A stretch of DNA of 64,000 nucleotides from Marchantia polymorpha subsp. ruderalis (Eukaryota; Streptophyta; Marchantiopsida; Marchantiales; Marchantiaceae): NCBI GenBank assembly GCA_037833965.1, contig AP031351.1, forward strand, positions 3,174,501 through 3,238,500. The letters run 5' to 3'. This document shows positions 48,929 through 60,695 of this stretch, one piece after another. The notes beneath the pieces were generated by a model that had not been told where the DNA came from, ran no database searches, and worked only from the letters and a program-made list of their open reading frames with translations. Each line of letters begins with the position of its first letter. Position 1 is the stretch's first letter. The translations under genes and the position numbers were made by a program.

Positions 48929-50006
48929 AGTGTTAGTGGCTGTGCAAGTTGAGATGATCTTGTTCATGAGGCGGAGCGAATGATGCTTTACCGTAGACCA
49001 AGAACTTCTGCCATCTGCAATCAAAATAACGGATACTACTCCTCGTGAGGAGCAGAACTCCCTCCGCGGAGGGTGTGATCATTTTGACCACAGCTCTCCT
49101 GCGTGTACTTGACTCAACTTATAAAGTATTACGCCGTTCAAACGTCGGTACATTGCAATGAATTTTCTCATAAGGCACATTAGGCAGTCCTTTCTACGTT
49201 ATGATGGGAACATTCCTGTCTCCAACTTTGAGTTTTTGCACCAATCGGTCCAAACTTCAAATCATGTGCACATCCACATTTATATATTGTTTCGGCTTTC
49301 ATTTTCTTTCCAATATTCAGGTGCTGAAAAAAGCTCCAACATCTGTCTGCACTAGTATAGACGCAATAGACAAATCCATACAGCAGAGTTTGCAGAGGGC
49401 AGGAGACAACGCAGACTATGAATCATCACAAAGCAAGTTCTCCATTTCAATCATTGCTTGTTTGAACGACACCGATGACATTCCACTTTTATTTAGGCAA
49501 AAGTGCCCAAGACTTCGATAAGTTTATTGGACAACAACCAATTGATACCCTTGATTACAGTGGGCTCCCACAAATTCAGACTCAATCACCTTCATTCTTT
49601 TTGATAAAGAATAGTACCTACCCAAATCAGTGCGAACTTTTCTAAAGTTGCTGGGCTGGATTTGCCCTCTCACTCGCAAATGTATCTTCGAACATTGCTC
49701 TTAAGAGGATCTTGAACAATTAGGGTACACCTCTGAGATAGGACCAAATAATATTAAGCAACGCATTTATATACAAACGCAACACTACATTGAGGGAACC
49801 CCTTGTCATGCGTGAACTGTATTGCATGCTCTATGCACAAGGATTCCTCCCTGAGCTTCTCTCGGCACAATCAGCTTGTAAGAAAGTTTGTACTCATCGA
49901 GAGCGAAGAAACTGTGTTGGTACTTGGGGTCCACATCAGATATCATGCAGCCGCCCGTACTTCAGTAGTGTGAGCCGGTTGAAAGCAACGTGCGCCGTGA
50001 TGTTGC
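48929..50006. other. Intergenic region between convergent GPAT9 and VPS60
   Basis: Holds both 3' UTRs. Two small palindromes follow the GPAT9 stop: CTCCTCGTGAGGAG (49039-49052) and CCCTCCGCGGAGGG (49060-49073). No other gene is recognised. Confidence 0.5.
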
Positions 50007-53000
50007 TCATGTCCGAACTGAAGCCCTCGGTGCCGCGGGAAAGCCGTATTCGTCCACTGCACCCTGTGGATCACAATCAAGCCCGCTGTCAGGAACAAAG
50101 TTCCATGTTAGTATGCATATGCTTCGTTCTTCTTCCGTTCCATGGGAGGAACGAGACAACAACTGTGGCAAATGGTGGACCTCATGGGATGTTCATGACG
50201 AGATACTGTACCGTACCTTCCAGCTTACCAAGCTCTGCATGAAAGACAAAGAAATAAGCAATCCAGCAGTTCCACACAGTCAAGAACAAACAAAACATGG
50301 TACTTTAAGACCTGCGCAAGTTCGATCCGTATACGCCCGAGTCTTGATTGCCCACTTTCTTGATGTTATATAACACCCAGAAAGAGACGGGCAAATGCAG
50401 CACAACTGTCACTGCTGACAGGAAAAGAAATACCCAAGAAGCGTTAATGAAAATGCAAACCTGTGCACTGGCAGCCTGATGCTGGGCAGTCTGCCCTGAG
50501 GGTGCCGAAGGTAGGTTCAATTCCGGCTCGTGCTCAAACTCTTTGTCAGGTTGTAAGTAAGCTGGTACACCATCAGAAACTTCTTCACTTCCCATGTCCT
50601 CTTCCAATGCCGCAAGTTCTGCCCAAGTACCCCAGAGAACAAGTCAGGTGACTGATTTGCACTGAAAGGAGAAGATATACGAGTGGAGTTATTGTGAACT
50701 AACTGCTAATTCGCTTTTCTGGATTCGTTATATGTTATCTAGCCGGAGAACGGAGCAGCTTTCCTCATGCTTAGTAGTAAGGATTCGTCAATATAAAATT
50801 CATATTCTGGGGTTAGCTCCTCTCGAAGCTTGGCCTTACAATGAAAGATGGCTAGGATCTGGGCCTTACCTCCCATCAGCTCATCCTCGTCGATGTCGTC
50901 TGGAACACTGTAACTGCGCCCTAAAGACTCTTGAATTTCGTTGCTATAATCCACCAAATCCATCATTTCATCTTGCATTTTCTGCAGTAAGCAAATTTTA
51001 GCAAATTTTAGCAAATATTCCGAAACGGCTCGAGGCCAACATAGGTTATAAACGGTCGGGAAGGGCATATCGGGCAACATACATCGATATCATCTATCTT
51101 CAAGGTCTTCATTGTTCCCTTGAGCTCCTTGTTGGCCGCTTTCATAGCTGACATCTGAGAAAATTCCAGAAAGTTATCCATCAAAAACAACAGGAAAAAA
51201 GACCACAAGGTCTTGGCATTTCCACGACATTACGCAACTACAATATGATCTCACAAGAAGGCTAAAAATTTCATCACATGAACGAGGCTATCAATTGAGT
51301 GCTAGAAGTCTTTGTATTGGTCCTGAGTATTTGAAGATGGTCTGATCTACTCACAACACGAACTACACGGTAAAACCAATCAGCTAGAATAAACAGGAAA
51401 TCGAATAAAAACTCACAGTCTGCTGAGCATCTTTGATTCCTTCTGTTGCAAAAGACACTTGCTCGAGGTTGAAGGTTTGACTGTAAAGCTGATCACGTTG
51501 TCCTTCATACCTAAGGATATCATATGTCATCACATAGCAAGGTTAGCTATACAAGCTTATATATCCTCCACGTGCTCCTTGAGGCAATGGATTGGCTATG
51601 GAATAACGCGGTTAGTAAAATGAGTGCTGTGGCGATCTAATTCAAAAAAAATGGGCTCATGGCCGTTAGGATCAAGAGACTCGTCATCTTGTGAAATGGA
51701 AAAAATAGAGGGAAAGCATGAATAGAAACTGGAGAAGGATGGTAAATGGAAGTCCCATAAAAGTCAAGCCTCATACCTACTGCGACATCTGTAACTGTTA
51801 ACATAAAATATCTTTAACATATACTCTACACATTGAGAGGACGTGAGAGAGTGCAACCTCACTTCAGCATCTTAGTTCCTCACGAGCTCACAGACTCAGC
51901 AGGGAAGGATTAAGAAACGAGAGGCAATCTTGGTGTCAAAAATATATATAGATATAAAGTTTGAACATATCGGTGACTTCAAAATATATTCCTCGGCGGA
52001 ATCATCCATTCTAAAACCTGATGGTGCTTCACAGTAAGGCATAACTCCATAAATCATTGTAATTCCCACATGCATGGTATAAAACACACGATTTCTTCTT
52101 GATCCAAAAGCCAATCAAATAAACGCGGATTCAGGAATACTTAGTGCTATTAGTCGACAGGATAGCTCAAAAGAGGACAATACCAATCAAACTTCTTTAA
52201 GCAACATATATTGGGAACAATGTTTTACGAGTATGACATGGCAAGTAAATCCTGTATGCAATCGGACTGGAAACTGACTAGGTAAGTCACAGTCAAAGTC
52301 AATCTTGACATGCAATAAAGGACCAGGTTTTTGCGAGCACAAAACGCAAGAGGGCGGGCATCGCTTTCTTAAGTTCTATCTACTCTCTGATCTTAAACAA
52401 GGGCGAATTTGGAGGCATGTGCAAAGCAAATGCAGATTTGTAACATCATCTAAAACAAAACAGCGCATGACTTACATCTTTTTTTGCTTAAGAATTCGCA
52501 TGGCCCTAGCCTTCACAGCTTCTTGTGCAGGCCCAGGCCTCGTCCTCTTGATTTGTTCTCGGTACTTGACAAGCTCTGCATCTAGTTTCCTGATCTTCTC
52601 ATCAACATTGTCTCCTCTCTTGTTCATCTGCGTTGACAATACATCTGCTAAGTCGTCCACTTTTATAGCTCACAGTTGAAACAGTGAAAATTAAGACACA
52701 GAATTCGACATAAGGGACTTTTTCAGGACCTGCAATGTGTGATTGATACTACCTGAATCAGTGAAGAGATCATTGATAAAATCTTCACACTTAAAGTCAT
52801 CACATGGAAGTTAATGATACCAAGGATCTAGTGCTTGACTGCTGTCAGGCGTCGAAAGACGAGAAATCATATTCATGGAGAGACAATTCATGACTAGATT
52901 GTGCCGATGGAATTCTTTGGCAGAAAGGAGTGACTTCCAGTTCGGCTCTCAACTCTATGATGAGCCCCGAGGCACAATTTTATGATGTTAAAAAAAAAGT

Positions 53001-53635
53001 AAATACTTCTCATTCGCACATCTGTTTTTCCTATCCTTGGCCAGGTATATCTTCGGCTCTTTCTTCGGCAGAATCTTTCATCCCCGATGGTCTTAATTTA
53101 CAAAGGAGGGGCGAATTGATCGGCCTGGTTCTGTTCTCAGTCCATTATAATGGACTGTGATCACCGCCCCCAATAGCACATTTTGCACATTTTCAACTCC
53201 GTGAAGAACGTGGTTACTACTGGGCCAATTCTCGCCCTCCTTGCGAAAGCATAAAACAGGAGAGGCTTCCCGTGTAGGATAAATGAAAGTCACAGTCACC
53301 CAGAAGCCAGGCCATCGACAAAATCCGGCCACCCAAATGAAACAGTGGAACCTTCTTCATGTAATGGCGAAGGAGAAGCCTCTCGGCAGCGCCTACGAGA
53401 ACTTCCAGAGGAACAGATCTTGCAAAATAAAGCAGCTTACGCCCGAAATGAAGAGCGATGCAGCACCAGACAACGAAGCGGTCGCCAAGCACAATTATTC
53501 AGTCGTATGAGGACGCAGCGGAAGAGCAAGCAACAAGCAACAGCAAAGGCATAATAAGAAGCGTACGCGCTCAGTGGCCTCCTCGACCGTCGGAACAGGA
53601 GCTTTCTCCTTCTTCACTCCGAAAACGCGCTTCAT
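50007..53635 (-). CDS. VPS60: ESCRT-III subunit VPS60/CHMP5
   Basis: Seven exons in phase encode 237 residues: 53635-53567, 52627-52476, 51510-51417, 51154-51083, 50981-50870, 50618-50461, 50063-50007. The N-terminus MKRVFGVKKEKAPVPT is typical of VPS60. Then come NKRGDNVDEKIRKLDAEL, KTRPGPAQE-like RTRPGPAQEAVKARAM and the core helices (TFNLEQVSFATEGI, MKAANKELKGTMKTLKIDDID). The acidic NEIQESLGRSYSVPDDIDEDELMGEL follows, and the C-terminus is DEYGFPAAPRASVRT. VPS60 is a late-acting ESCRT-III protein that binds LIP5/Vta1 through its C-terminal helices and stimulates VPS4 during multivesicular body formation at endosomes. Length matches plant homologues. Intron 1 (939 bp) separates the short first exon from the rest. 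If the last intron is retained, the frame runs on to 50305 with a hydrophobic tail. Confidence 0.95.
53138..53157. repeat. 20-bp perfect palindrome in VPS60 intron 1
   Basis: CAGTCCATTATAATGGACTG reads identically on both strands. It lies mid-intron and has no recognised function. Confidence 0.9.
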
Positions 53636-54480
53636 CGTGGCAGACTTCAAATGCGCTCCCTAGTCCTGCCAGAGGGAAATCCGTCCTCCACCGTCACCAG
53701 TCAGTCAGTCGCTCATCAGCAGCAGCGCAAACGAGCACCACGCCAACCAATCCAACCGCACGAATCCAATTCTCTAACGATCGAGCCGAACTGCTCCCGC
53801 GGCCGCAACAATCATCAACCAGAACCGCACACCCGCCAATCAAATTCCTGCTTCATTCACTCCCTCGTTCGCCGCCCCGTCTGCCTGTGCCTGCTCGTCC
53901 AGCCATCCATCCTCGCCAATTCCCCATTCGACCAAGCCCCACAAACCATCGACCTCAATCGACTGCACAGCATCGGAGTTGCGTCAAAGCCAAGGCCCCA
54001 TCGCCCGCTCCCGATCCACAAATGCCCCGAGCCTTCCCGTCGCTGCGTCCGGATCTGGGCCCCGAATTAGACCCGCCGTCTAATTATGGCTCCCTCCTCT
54101 CCTCCCGCTGCCCCGCCCCGTCCCGTCCCGTCCCGGAGCCCGAGCCCGAGCCCGAGCCTCTCCGAGGAAATCAGTTCTCATCTCTCTTTCTCTCGCTCGC
54201 TGGCTCGCTGCGCTCTCCGACTGACACACAAGCGTCCGGCGCCAGGCGCGCGGGCGACCGCCACGGCGGGTAGCCGGTCCGCGGCGGTGCTTGACTTCCA
54301 TGCGTTACGGTCTTGATCCGGTCAATCATCGCCGGTGGGCGGCCTCATGAGTTTAAGAGATGGCTCTTTGAAGCTTCCTCCTCCATCTTCTCCGACTTCT
54401 CCTCCAATTCGTGTCGGAGGCGACCCCCGAGTTTCCATCGACGTTCTCTGCGTCGGCATCAATGATTGCCATCCCGGGGT
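53636..54480 (-). promoter_or_regulatory. CpG-rich promoter/leader of VPS60
   Basis: GC-rich, CpG-dense block upstream of the VPS60 start, with CCCGTCCCGTCCCG and CCCGAG repeats (about 54110-54155). A 271-residue plus-strand frame (53458-54273) overlaps the VPS60 first exon in antisense. It is Ser/Pro/Arg-rich and is best explained by composition. Confidence 0.5.
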
Positions 54481-54484
54481 CTCG

Positions 54485-55139
54485 TTAGTGAGATGTTTGG
54501 TTGTTTTTTGTTTTGGTTTTTTTTGTTCTTTTGCAATTGTTTTCGGGTTTTTGCAATTTTGAGTAATATTGACTTGAGGCCGGCTGATCAAGAGTCTTGA
54601 AATACTGACTTGGGAAATTCATGAGAGTGCTGAGAGGCTGCTGCAGAGTCGTTTGAAGGTTTCGCAAAGGAATGTTTGTCGTGGAGAATTGCAGGTCTTT
54701 ACTTTTGTGAAACTTGCACGAATCCAATCCTGCGAAGCTCTCTGTGGTTTGAGCTTCAAGCAAGCGGTTAAAAGCACTTTCTTGTGATCTGCAGATATTG
54801 ACGAATTTTTGCAGCAAGCCTTTGAGATGACCTTGCGGGAATCCACGCTCTACAAATTGTCCAGGACTGTTCTTATGGAGGGTCCTTCCGTAGCAAGAAG
54901 AGAGGACGCGTCTCAAGGTTTCTTGGATTCAACTCTTCGACACCGTCTTCCAAACTCTGCTGACATGGTGCGGATGATGATGATGATGGGGCGCCAATCA
55001 GTGCTTTTACGAAGGAGACAAGTTTGACGGTATCCACACGCTTCTTGCACAAGTTCGATTTGACGGTGGACCGACTCTTCTCTTCCAGACCTGCGTTTGT
55101 CAGAAACAAGAACATTGGGAAGGTCTTGCTATACTCCAC
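54485..55139 (-). pseudogene. Unidentified gene fragment adjoining tandem array
   Basis: Two overlapping minus-strand frames (55139-54873 and 54916-54485) would join through a frameshift into a Ser/Lys-rich product of about 200 residues. It contains VDTVKLVSFVKALIGAP and CKFHKSKDLQFSTTN. The first 50 bp are shared with the neighbouring 322-bp repeat, so this fragment and the array derive from the same parent sequence. No family is recognised, and neither an ATG in good context nor splice sites support an intact gene. A decayed gene is more likely than a functional one. Confidence 0.3.
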
Positions 55140-56050
55140 GTGACTCCATCAGCCTTTGGATGGCGTGGCGGAGAGTAGAGTGCTGGAGAGTGAACAAAGT
55201 GTGGACATGAAAATGAATTAAGGTGTATAGAGTGAGTTCTTTATATGTCTGCCTTAAGAATGGAGATGTTATGTTTTTATTTAACCAGGATAGGATTAAG
55301 AAACTAAGAATCATATGTGTGATTCGAATGTTTCCTCTTTTCTTTAATCCTGCACAGGTTAAACGAAAACATAATATTTCAGCTCTTAAGTCATATATAT
55401 CCACTACCAGACCTGCGTTTGTCAGAAACAATAACATTGAAAAGATCTTGCTATACTCCACGTGACTCCATCAGCCTTTGGATGGCGTGGCGGAGAGCAG
55501 AGTCCTGGAGAGTGAACAAAGTGTGGACATGAAAATGAATGAAGGTGTATTGAGTGAGTTCTTTATATGTCTGCCTTAAGAATGGAGATGTTATGTTTTT
55601 ATTTAACCAGGATAGGATTAAGAAACTAAGAATCATATGTGTGATTCTAATGTTTCCTTCGTTCTTTAATCCTGCACAGGTTAAACGAAAACATAATATT
55701 TCAGCTCTTAAGTCATATATATCCATTACCAGACCTGCGTTTGTCAGAAACAATAACATTGGAAAGGTCTTGCTATACTCCACGTGATTCCATCAGCCTT
55801 TGGATGGCGTGGCGAAGAGCGGAGTGATGGAGAGTGAACAAAGTGTGGACATGAAAATGAATGAAGGTGTATTGAGTGAGTTCTTTATGTATCTGCCTTA
55901 AGATTGGAGATATTATGTTTTTATTTAACGAGGGTAGGATTAAGAAACTAAGAATCATATGTCTGATTCTAATGTTTCCTTCGTTCTTTAATCATGCACA
56001 AGTTAAATGAAAACAGAATATTTCATCTCTTAAGTCATATATATCCACTA
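55087..56050. repeat. 322-bp tandem array, three copies
   Basis: The junction AGACCTGCGTTTGTCAGAAAC recurs at 55087, 55409 and 55731. Units are 322, 322 and about 320 bp with a few per cent divergence; the third is the most diverged. On the minus strand each unit contains a polypyrimidine tract and CAG (TTTGTTCACTCTCCAG) directly before a conserved block of about 90 bp that ends at GCAG|GTCTG. This looks like an exon with its intron, duplicated together. The frames within it are interrupted, so current coding is doubtful. Confidence 0.85.
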
Positions 56051-56858
56051 CATATATGAGGCTTAATTAATAATCAAGACCTTCAATTCCCGAGTAAACC
56101 ACTTTGCAGCTATTTCTAATCATAGATAACCTGTGAAATTAAAAAGCAGGATATGTAAAAAATTTAAAGAGTCATATCCTTGAATAAGTAAAATATCATG
56201 TACAAACTTTCTGGAAAATTTTCTATTGGATTGTAGATAAAATCCTAGGCTCAATCGCCCTCTTTAGTACTAATTTAATTCACATGTACTAAAGGAATGC
56301 GCGTGGAAACAGGTATATCCAATGCCGTAGGACCGCCCCTAATGCAACCTGGCGATATCGTGCAACCTTATTCCACATTGCATTCGAAGATCTTAAGATT
56401 ACCTGTGATAAGTTAGACAGCCGCGACTCTGACATGCGCATCTGCTACAACGTAGATTAATTCTGTCTATATATGATGATGACTTTGCACTGTATCCGGT
56501 CACTGGCTTCTTTTTTGGAATGACTTTATATGGTACAAAAGATGACCCTTAGACATCACTTACTTCCGATTGGCCCAAGAGCAGAAATTCAAGTATGCAG
56601 GTAATTAACACAATCACTGTCTGGACCTCATGTACACTCTTTTCAACTTGGTACTGACCAGTTTGATAAGGGTTCGCGATTTTTTAAAACTTCGGCAATT
56701 TCGCCGCTCCAGATGATTTGCGCCTTTTACTTTACTGACAACTCTTCCCTGCTCCAGTTAGGAAATGGTCTGCGTTTCTGACTCTTCAACAAAACTATCA
56801 TTAGCAAAATCTTTTTCTTTTCTTTTCTTTTCCATCCCAGACATATTCCGGGACAAGA
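56051..56858. other. Unassigned spacer
   Basis: AT-rich, no recognisable gene. A TTTTC microsatellite lies at about 56812-56832. Confidence 0.5.
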
Positions 56859-56971
56859 GCGCTTAACCGCGGGGTTAAGCGCATCGTTAACAAAATGCAT
56901 ACTGCATTTTGTTAACGATAGTCTTCCAGCTAGCATCATTTTCTTAAAATGATTACAAGTTGTTCTGGAAG
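56859..56971. repeat. Cluster of three consecutive hairpins, two perfect with long arms
   Basis: Hairpin 1: GCGCTTAACC/GGTTAAGCGC with a 4-nt loop (56859-56882). Hairpin 2 starts on the next base: ATCGTTAACAAAATGCA with its exact 17-nt complement around TAC (56883-56919). Hairpin 3: ATCATTTT/AAAATGAT around CTT (56935-56953), enclosed by CTTCCAG (56923-56929) and CTGGAAG (56965-56971). The arrangement could fold as a compact multi-hairpin RNA or cruciform. No family is recognised. Confidence 0.9.
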
Positions 56972-59433
56972 CTCCCGAGATGAACTTGTCATTTTTCACC
57001 GTTTCTTTCTTCTTTCGACGTCCAAAATACATGCATATGGTGTCTGGTACATATGGTCATGACTATCGTCTAGACAATCACTCTCAGTAACATCTACACT
57101 CAGATGGAGGTATGAAGGGATAGGATACACTGCAATGTGGAACTCTGCACTCTCGACTTCAGCAGAATTCACCCACACAATTCTGTCAGCAACCAGCCCC
57201 AAAATGGTGCTCTGATCGCAGACATAACAAAACTTCCGTATACGCTCCCTCTCGTGGAAGTAAGCGCAGCGTCTACACGACACTAGGTAGTGTAATCAAA
57301 TAACAACTCGAAATCTATAACAGGGACACGACGTACACCAAAAATCGAAGGTAAGGTACATGCACCATTAAAAGTGACAATCCCGAATGAGATTTGCAGG
57401 ACTACACTCTTACATGGATACACATAGCCAAGGCCTAGAACCAAGTATCATGTTGATCCGCGACAGCAAGTGCTGTTTCCATTTCAAAAATTGATTGACT
57501 CAACGACATCATTTAAATCTGCTGAAGCTTGGTCGCCCCTTTCCTAAACTTGACTGTATTCTGTGTTCTGTGCAATGTGCACACTACCTCTAACTCTGTT
57601 CATTGACTAACATTGAAGTACGCAGCTCCTGCTTTGACCTCTATTCAAAAAATGGAGAGACTTTCAAACTTACTCTCCAGTGATTCACGGTGAAAATCTA
57701 CTGCATTTAAACTGGAAGATCCTTGCGGTACACACTTCCGTTCTTGTGGGCAGGCAGATAGAAAACTATCAACCTCAAACCTAGAGGAGCCGACGGACGC
57801 TCGGTTTCACGAACTTCAATTGAATGTTGAGCTTGTTGAAACCCGTGCCATTCTTCGGGCTACACCGGTCACTCGACGATCTTGGGCTCTGCAAGAGTAC
57901 CGGCAGGTCAGTTACTCCCTCTGACTCCGCTGAACATAGAACTCCGTATTTACTCCTGCCTGACACCTGTAAATGGCGCGATTGGGAGAGAGGAAAGATG
58001 GGAGTTGCAAGTGAGCGGCCAGTGATGCTTAGCCATAAACTAGTGCAGGAAACTCGCCTAGTCAAAGGAGGCGATGACGGCAGCGCAATTACAGAAGAAA
58101 ATCGCGAGCTAAAACAGAGAAGGTGAATAACTAGAGTGAATTTTATCTTCTAATCCTCTGAACCTTTGTGAAGGAAAACTCCTATAATTTTGACATGGGA
58201 CGTAGGCTCGTACGTTTCACATGTAAAAGGTATGGTGGCACATGTGTGATATCTACCTGTACGTGGAGATCCTATTTCAGACAAAAGTCAAGGTTTGAAA
58301 ATTGTTTCTATATCAACAAATTCAGATACTCAGATTTCATAGTTAACTGCACATTGATTACAGACGAGACGAACTGAAAATATCAAAGACATGTCAGTGG
58401 CTTCCTCTACCAGGGACGGCCACAGCAGGGAGGACGCGTATCAAGATTTTACTTACTCATATTTAATAGAGGAGGTCACAGCATATCCTGTTCAACTCCA
58501 TTACATGTCTGCTCCTCTGCAACCAAGTCACCAAAATCAGTTTATCAGTTAAGAAAGATAATAACTCCTGCTGGGTGCTACATTTACCTATATGCCACAG
58601 GAAACTGTTGGCCCTAGCTTCCTTCTACAGTGATCTTACATAGTGCTATTGAAAAATTTCACCAAGTAAGCAGATTTTACCTCCAAGGAGTAATAGTGTC
58701 AAAACTTCATCATTGCAACGTGGTGTCAAACACCTGGCAAAACCATCTGCCCCACTGCAAGACGAAAGAACTGCCAGGTTTCAGCGTTACTGTCCAACAG
58801 GACTTCAAAGTAACTATTAGACTCAACTTTTCGTAAGGAGCCTGTGAGACAGTTCTAACCATTTCACATACTTTTCCCTCATAAGTGCAGCCAAATATTG
58901 GTTGATCGTCACATGTATTTGTGTAGCAAGATCTGGGTACAAGTACTCAACACGAGCAGGCAGGGCTAAGATCGACATTAAGAGGTGGGCTGATAAGCTG
59001 AAGTTCCAATTTTACCAGCGGGTTAGTAACAGAAGCGATTCGCATGCAAAACTGACTTGTACCCTACTACGATGCTGTCTGATCAGATGAAAGAGTTCGA
59101 CTATGTTTACGTAGTTGTTGAAAAAGACAAAAAGTGCAGACGACGATGAGAAAAGTGAGAAAAATCGAAACAAATAACTATATTAGTGAACGAAACTCTT
59201 TAAAACTACCACGAAGGAGCTGAGGAAGACATGTGCTAGCTTAGGTTCTGCGTATTCAGAGAAGAAATCTACATACTATAGTCAACACAGAAAGTAGTCG
59301 CGTGTCAACAGACGGACATATATAAACAAGCGTCAAAACACGACTCCTACTGCGCGATGAACAGGCGTTCTGTCCTTCTCATCTGCAAAACGTCTTAACT
59401 CAACTTCAAGTGGCAAGCTCTGCTTGTCTTGGC
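56972..59433. other. Unassigned region with possible minus-strand exons
   Basis: Open minus-strand stretches occur at 57283-56996 (Cys pairs CRRCAYF and CYVCDQ) and 58065-57781. Either could be an exon of the gene that includes 59791-59434, but no splice chain or family can be supported. The rest shows nothing recognisable. Confidence 0.3.
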
Positions 59434-59791
59434 TTACAATCGCAAAAAGATCAAAGCAGATAATGATAGAAAATAACCTGTCAGGGGAATTGCTGGGTAT
59501 CCAAGAACCCGGCTTCCTTGAGGTTTGATAATAATTTGTGCTTCAATTCCGTATTGGGAAAGTGACACAGAAGGAGCTACGGTAACCCAGGCGTCCGAAA
59601 CCTTGTCCTTCAATTGTACACGAACCTGTGTATTTTCTTCTTCCCAGTATACCGACTTAAAGCTGTCGATCAAATCCTGCACTGTATCTCCAGTTAGGTG
59701 GAAAAGATCATCGAAATCCTCTTCTCCAGATCGTTTGATCTTCAGCTTATAAGTCCGATCAGTTGCCACGGGCCTTCGTTGAGCAGCATCT
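59434..59791 (-). CDS. Exon of an unidentified protein-coding gene
   Basis: A strong acceptor (TTTGTCTCTTTCAG) at 59792-59805 precedes about 115 open codons read in phase 2. The product begins DAAQRRPVATDRTYKLKIKR and continues EEDFDDLFHLTGDTVQDLID, WVTVAPSVSLSQYGIEAQI and IIKPQG. The composition is that of a folded soluble domain: mixed charge, regular hydrophobics, no low complexity. The frame ends in a hydrophobic tail (GYFLSLSALIFLRL) before a stop at 59434, but a GTTATT donor at 59477 could remove that tail. The upstream exon with the start codon was not found. I do not recognise the family, and a function is not proposed. Confidence 0.5.
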
Positions 59792-60309
59792 CTGAAAGAG
59801 ACAAATACAAGTCAGTTTCTTGGCACTGATCACAGTTCGCATATCTGATACAATATGCAGCATTCACTTCGTTAGCATGGATTGATGCACAATTACTGAG
59901 CTCTCTTCAAGTCATCTTTTCGGACGGTAAACAAGAAAATTGTCCAGTAGAATCTGACTCTTACAACCCAGGCCTACAACGTTTCTACACCTCCATCTTT
60001 CAACGTAGAACACGTGTACAACTGATAAATGGTATGCGGAGGTGGCTGAACTTCAAGCACACAATGAAGCCACATCCAGGACTCAGAGTTTCAGTCGTGA
60101 GAACGCAGACCACCTGCGTACTAAGTTCCAAAGAGGCAGGATAGTACATGTCATAGTGTGTGCGCTGATAAAAGAGACTCCGGGAGACAATTTTATCCAA
60201 CTCCAACGATCCCGTAAACGTCTGTGGTCGCCTTCGTAATAATGCCGTTTTCTTGGTTTTTAGTCTGAAAAGTTTATGAGGTGATCACCACAATCCTGCA
60301 TTGGGCTTA

Positions 60310-60430
60310 ACAACTCTACTCATACCCGGCCCACAGCTGCACTCGGTCAACTGTACCCACCCATGGCACCTTGTCCATACCCATTACCCACCCAACTCAT
60401 ACCCATCAGTCCCTCACCAAAGTAAAGCTA
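60310..60430. repeat. ACCCA/TACCC-rich subterminal repeats of hAT remnant
   Basis: Clustered TACCC and ACCCA motifs (CATACCCATTACCCACCC and similar) lie left of the hAT coding remnant. Similar TACCC motifs with an opposing GGGTGG occur at about 60955-61012 on the other side. Such arrays are typical subterminal regions of plant hAT elements. Exact termini and target duplications were not located. Confidence 0.4.
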
Positions 60431-60485
60431 CTTAAGAGTACTTTGAAGTGTTTTTTTTAAAAGAAGGACGTTACAATCATGTACT

Positions 60486-60695
60486 GTAAACAGTTACAAA
60501 GGTCACGGTTAAGGCGCAGGAACGTCAGGTTGTTTACCATTCGGGGCTTCAGTCGATTGCGCTTCTTGGTCAGGGTGTGCCAATGCTTTACCGTAAACAG
60601 TTACATAAAAAGTCACGATTAAGGCGCAGGAACATGAGATTGTTTACCGTTCGGGGCTTCAGTCGATTGCGCTTCTTGGTCAGGGTGTTGCCGGC
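60486..60695. repeat. Two-copy tandem duplication (~110 bp) within hAT remnant
   Basis: GTAAACAGTTACA starts at 60486 and 60593. Both copies continue through TTAAGGCGCAGGAAC, TTGTTTACC and TCGGGGCTTCAGTCGATTGC to CAGGGTGT, with about ten differences. The unit corresponds to the end of the hAT dimerisation domain and its 3' flank. Confidence 0.85.

Noticed and set aside
53458-54273. 271-residue plus-strand frame overlapping VPS60 exon 1
   Set aside because: Low-complexity Ser/Pro/Arg composition, antisense to a confirmed exon and promoter; explained by high GC content.
56996-57283. Minus-strand frame with two Cys pairs as a zinc-finger gene
   Set aside because: No ATG or acceptor in a convincing position, and the spacing matches no finger family that I recognise; left as an unresolved possibility.
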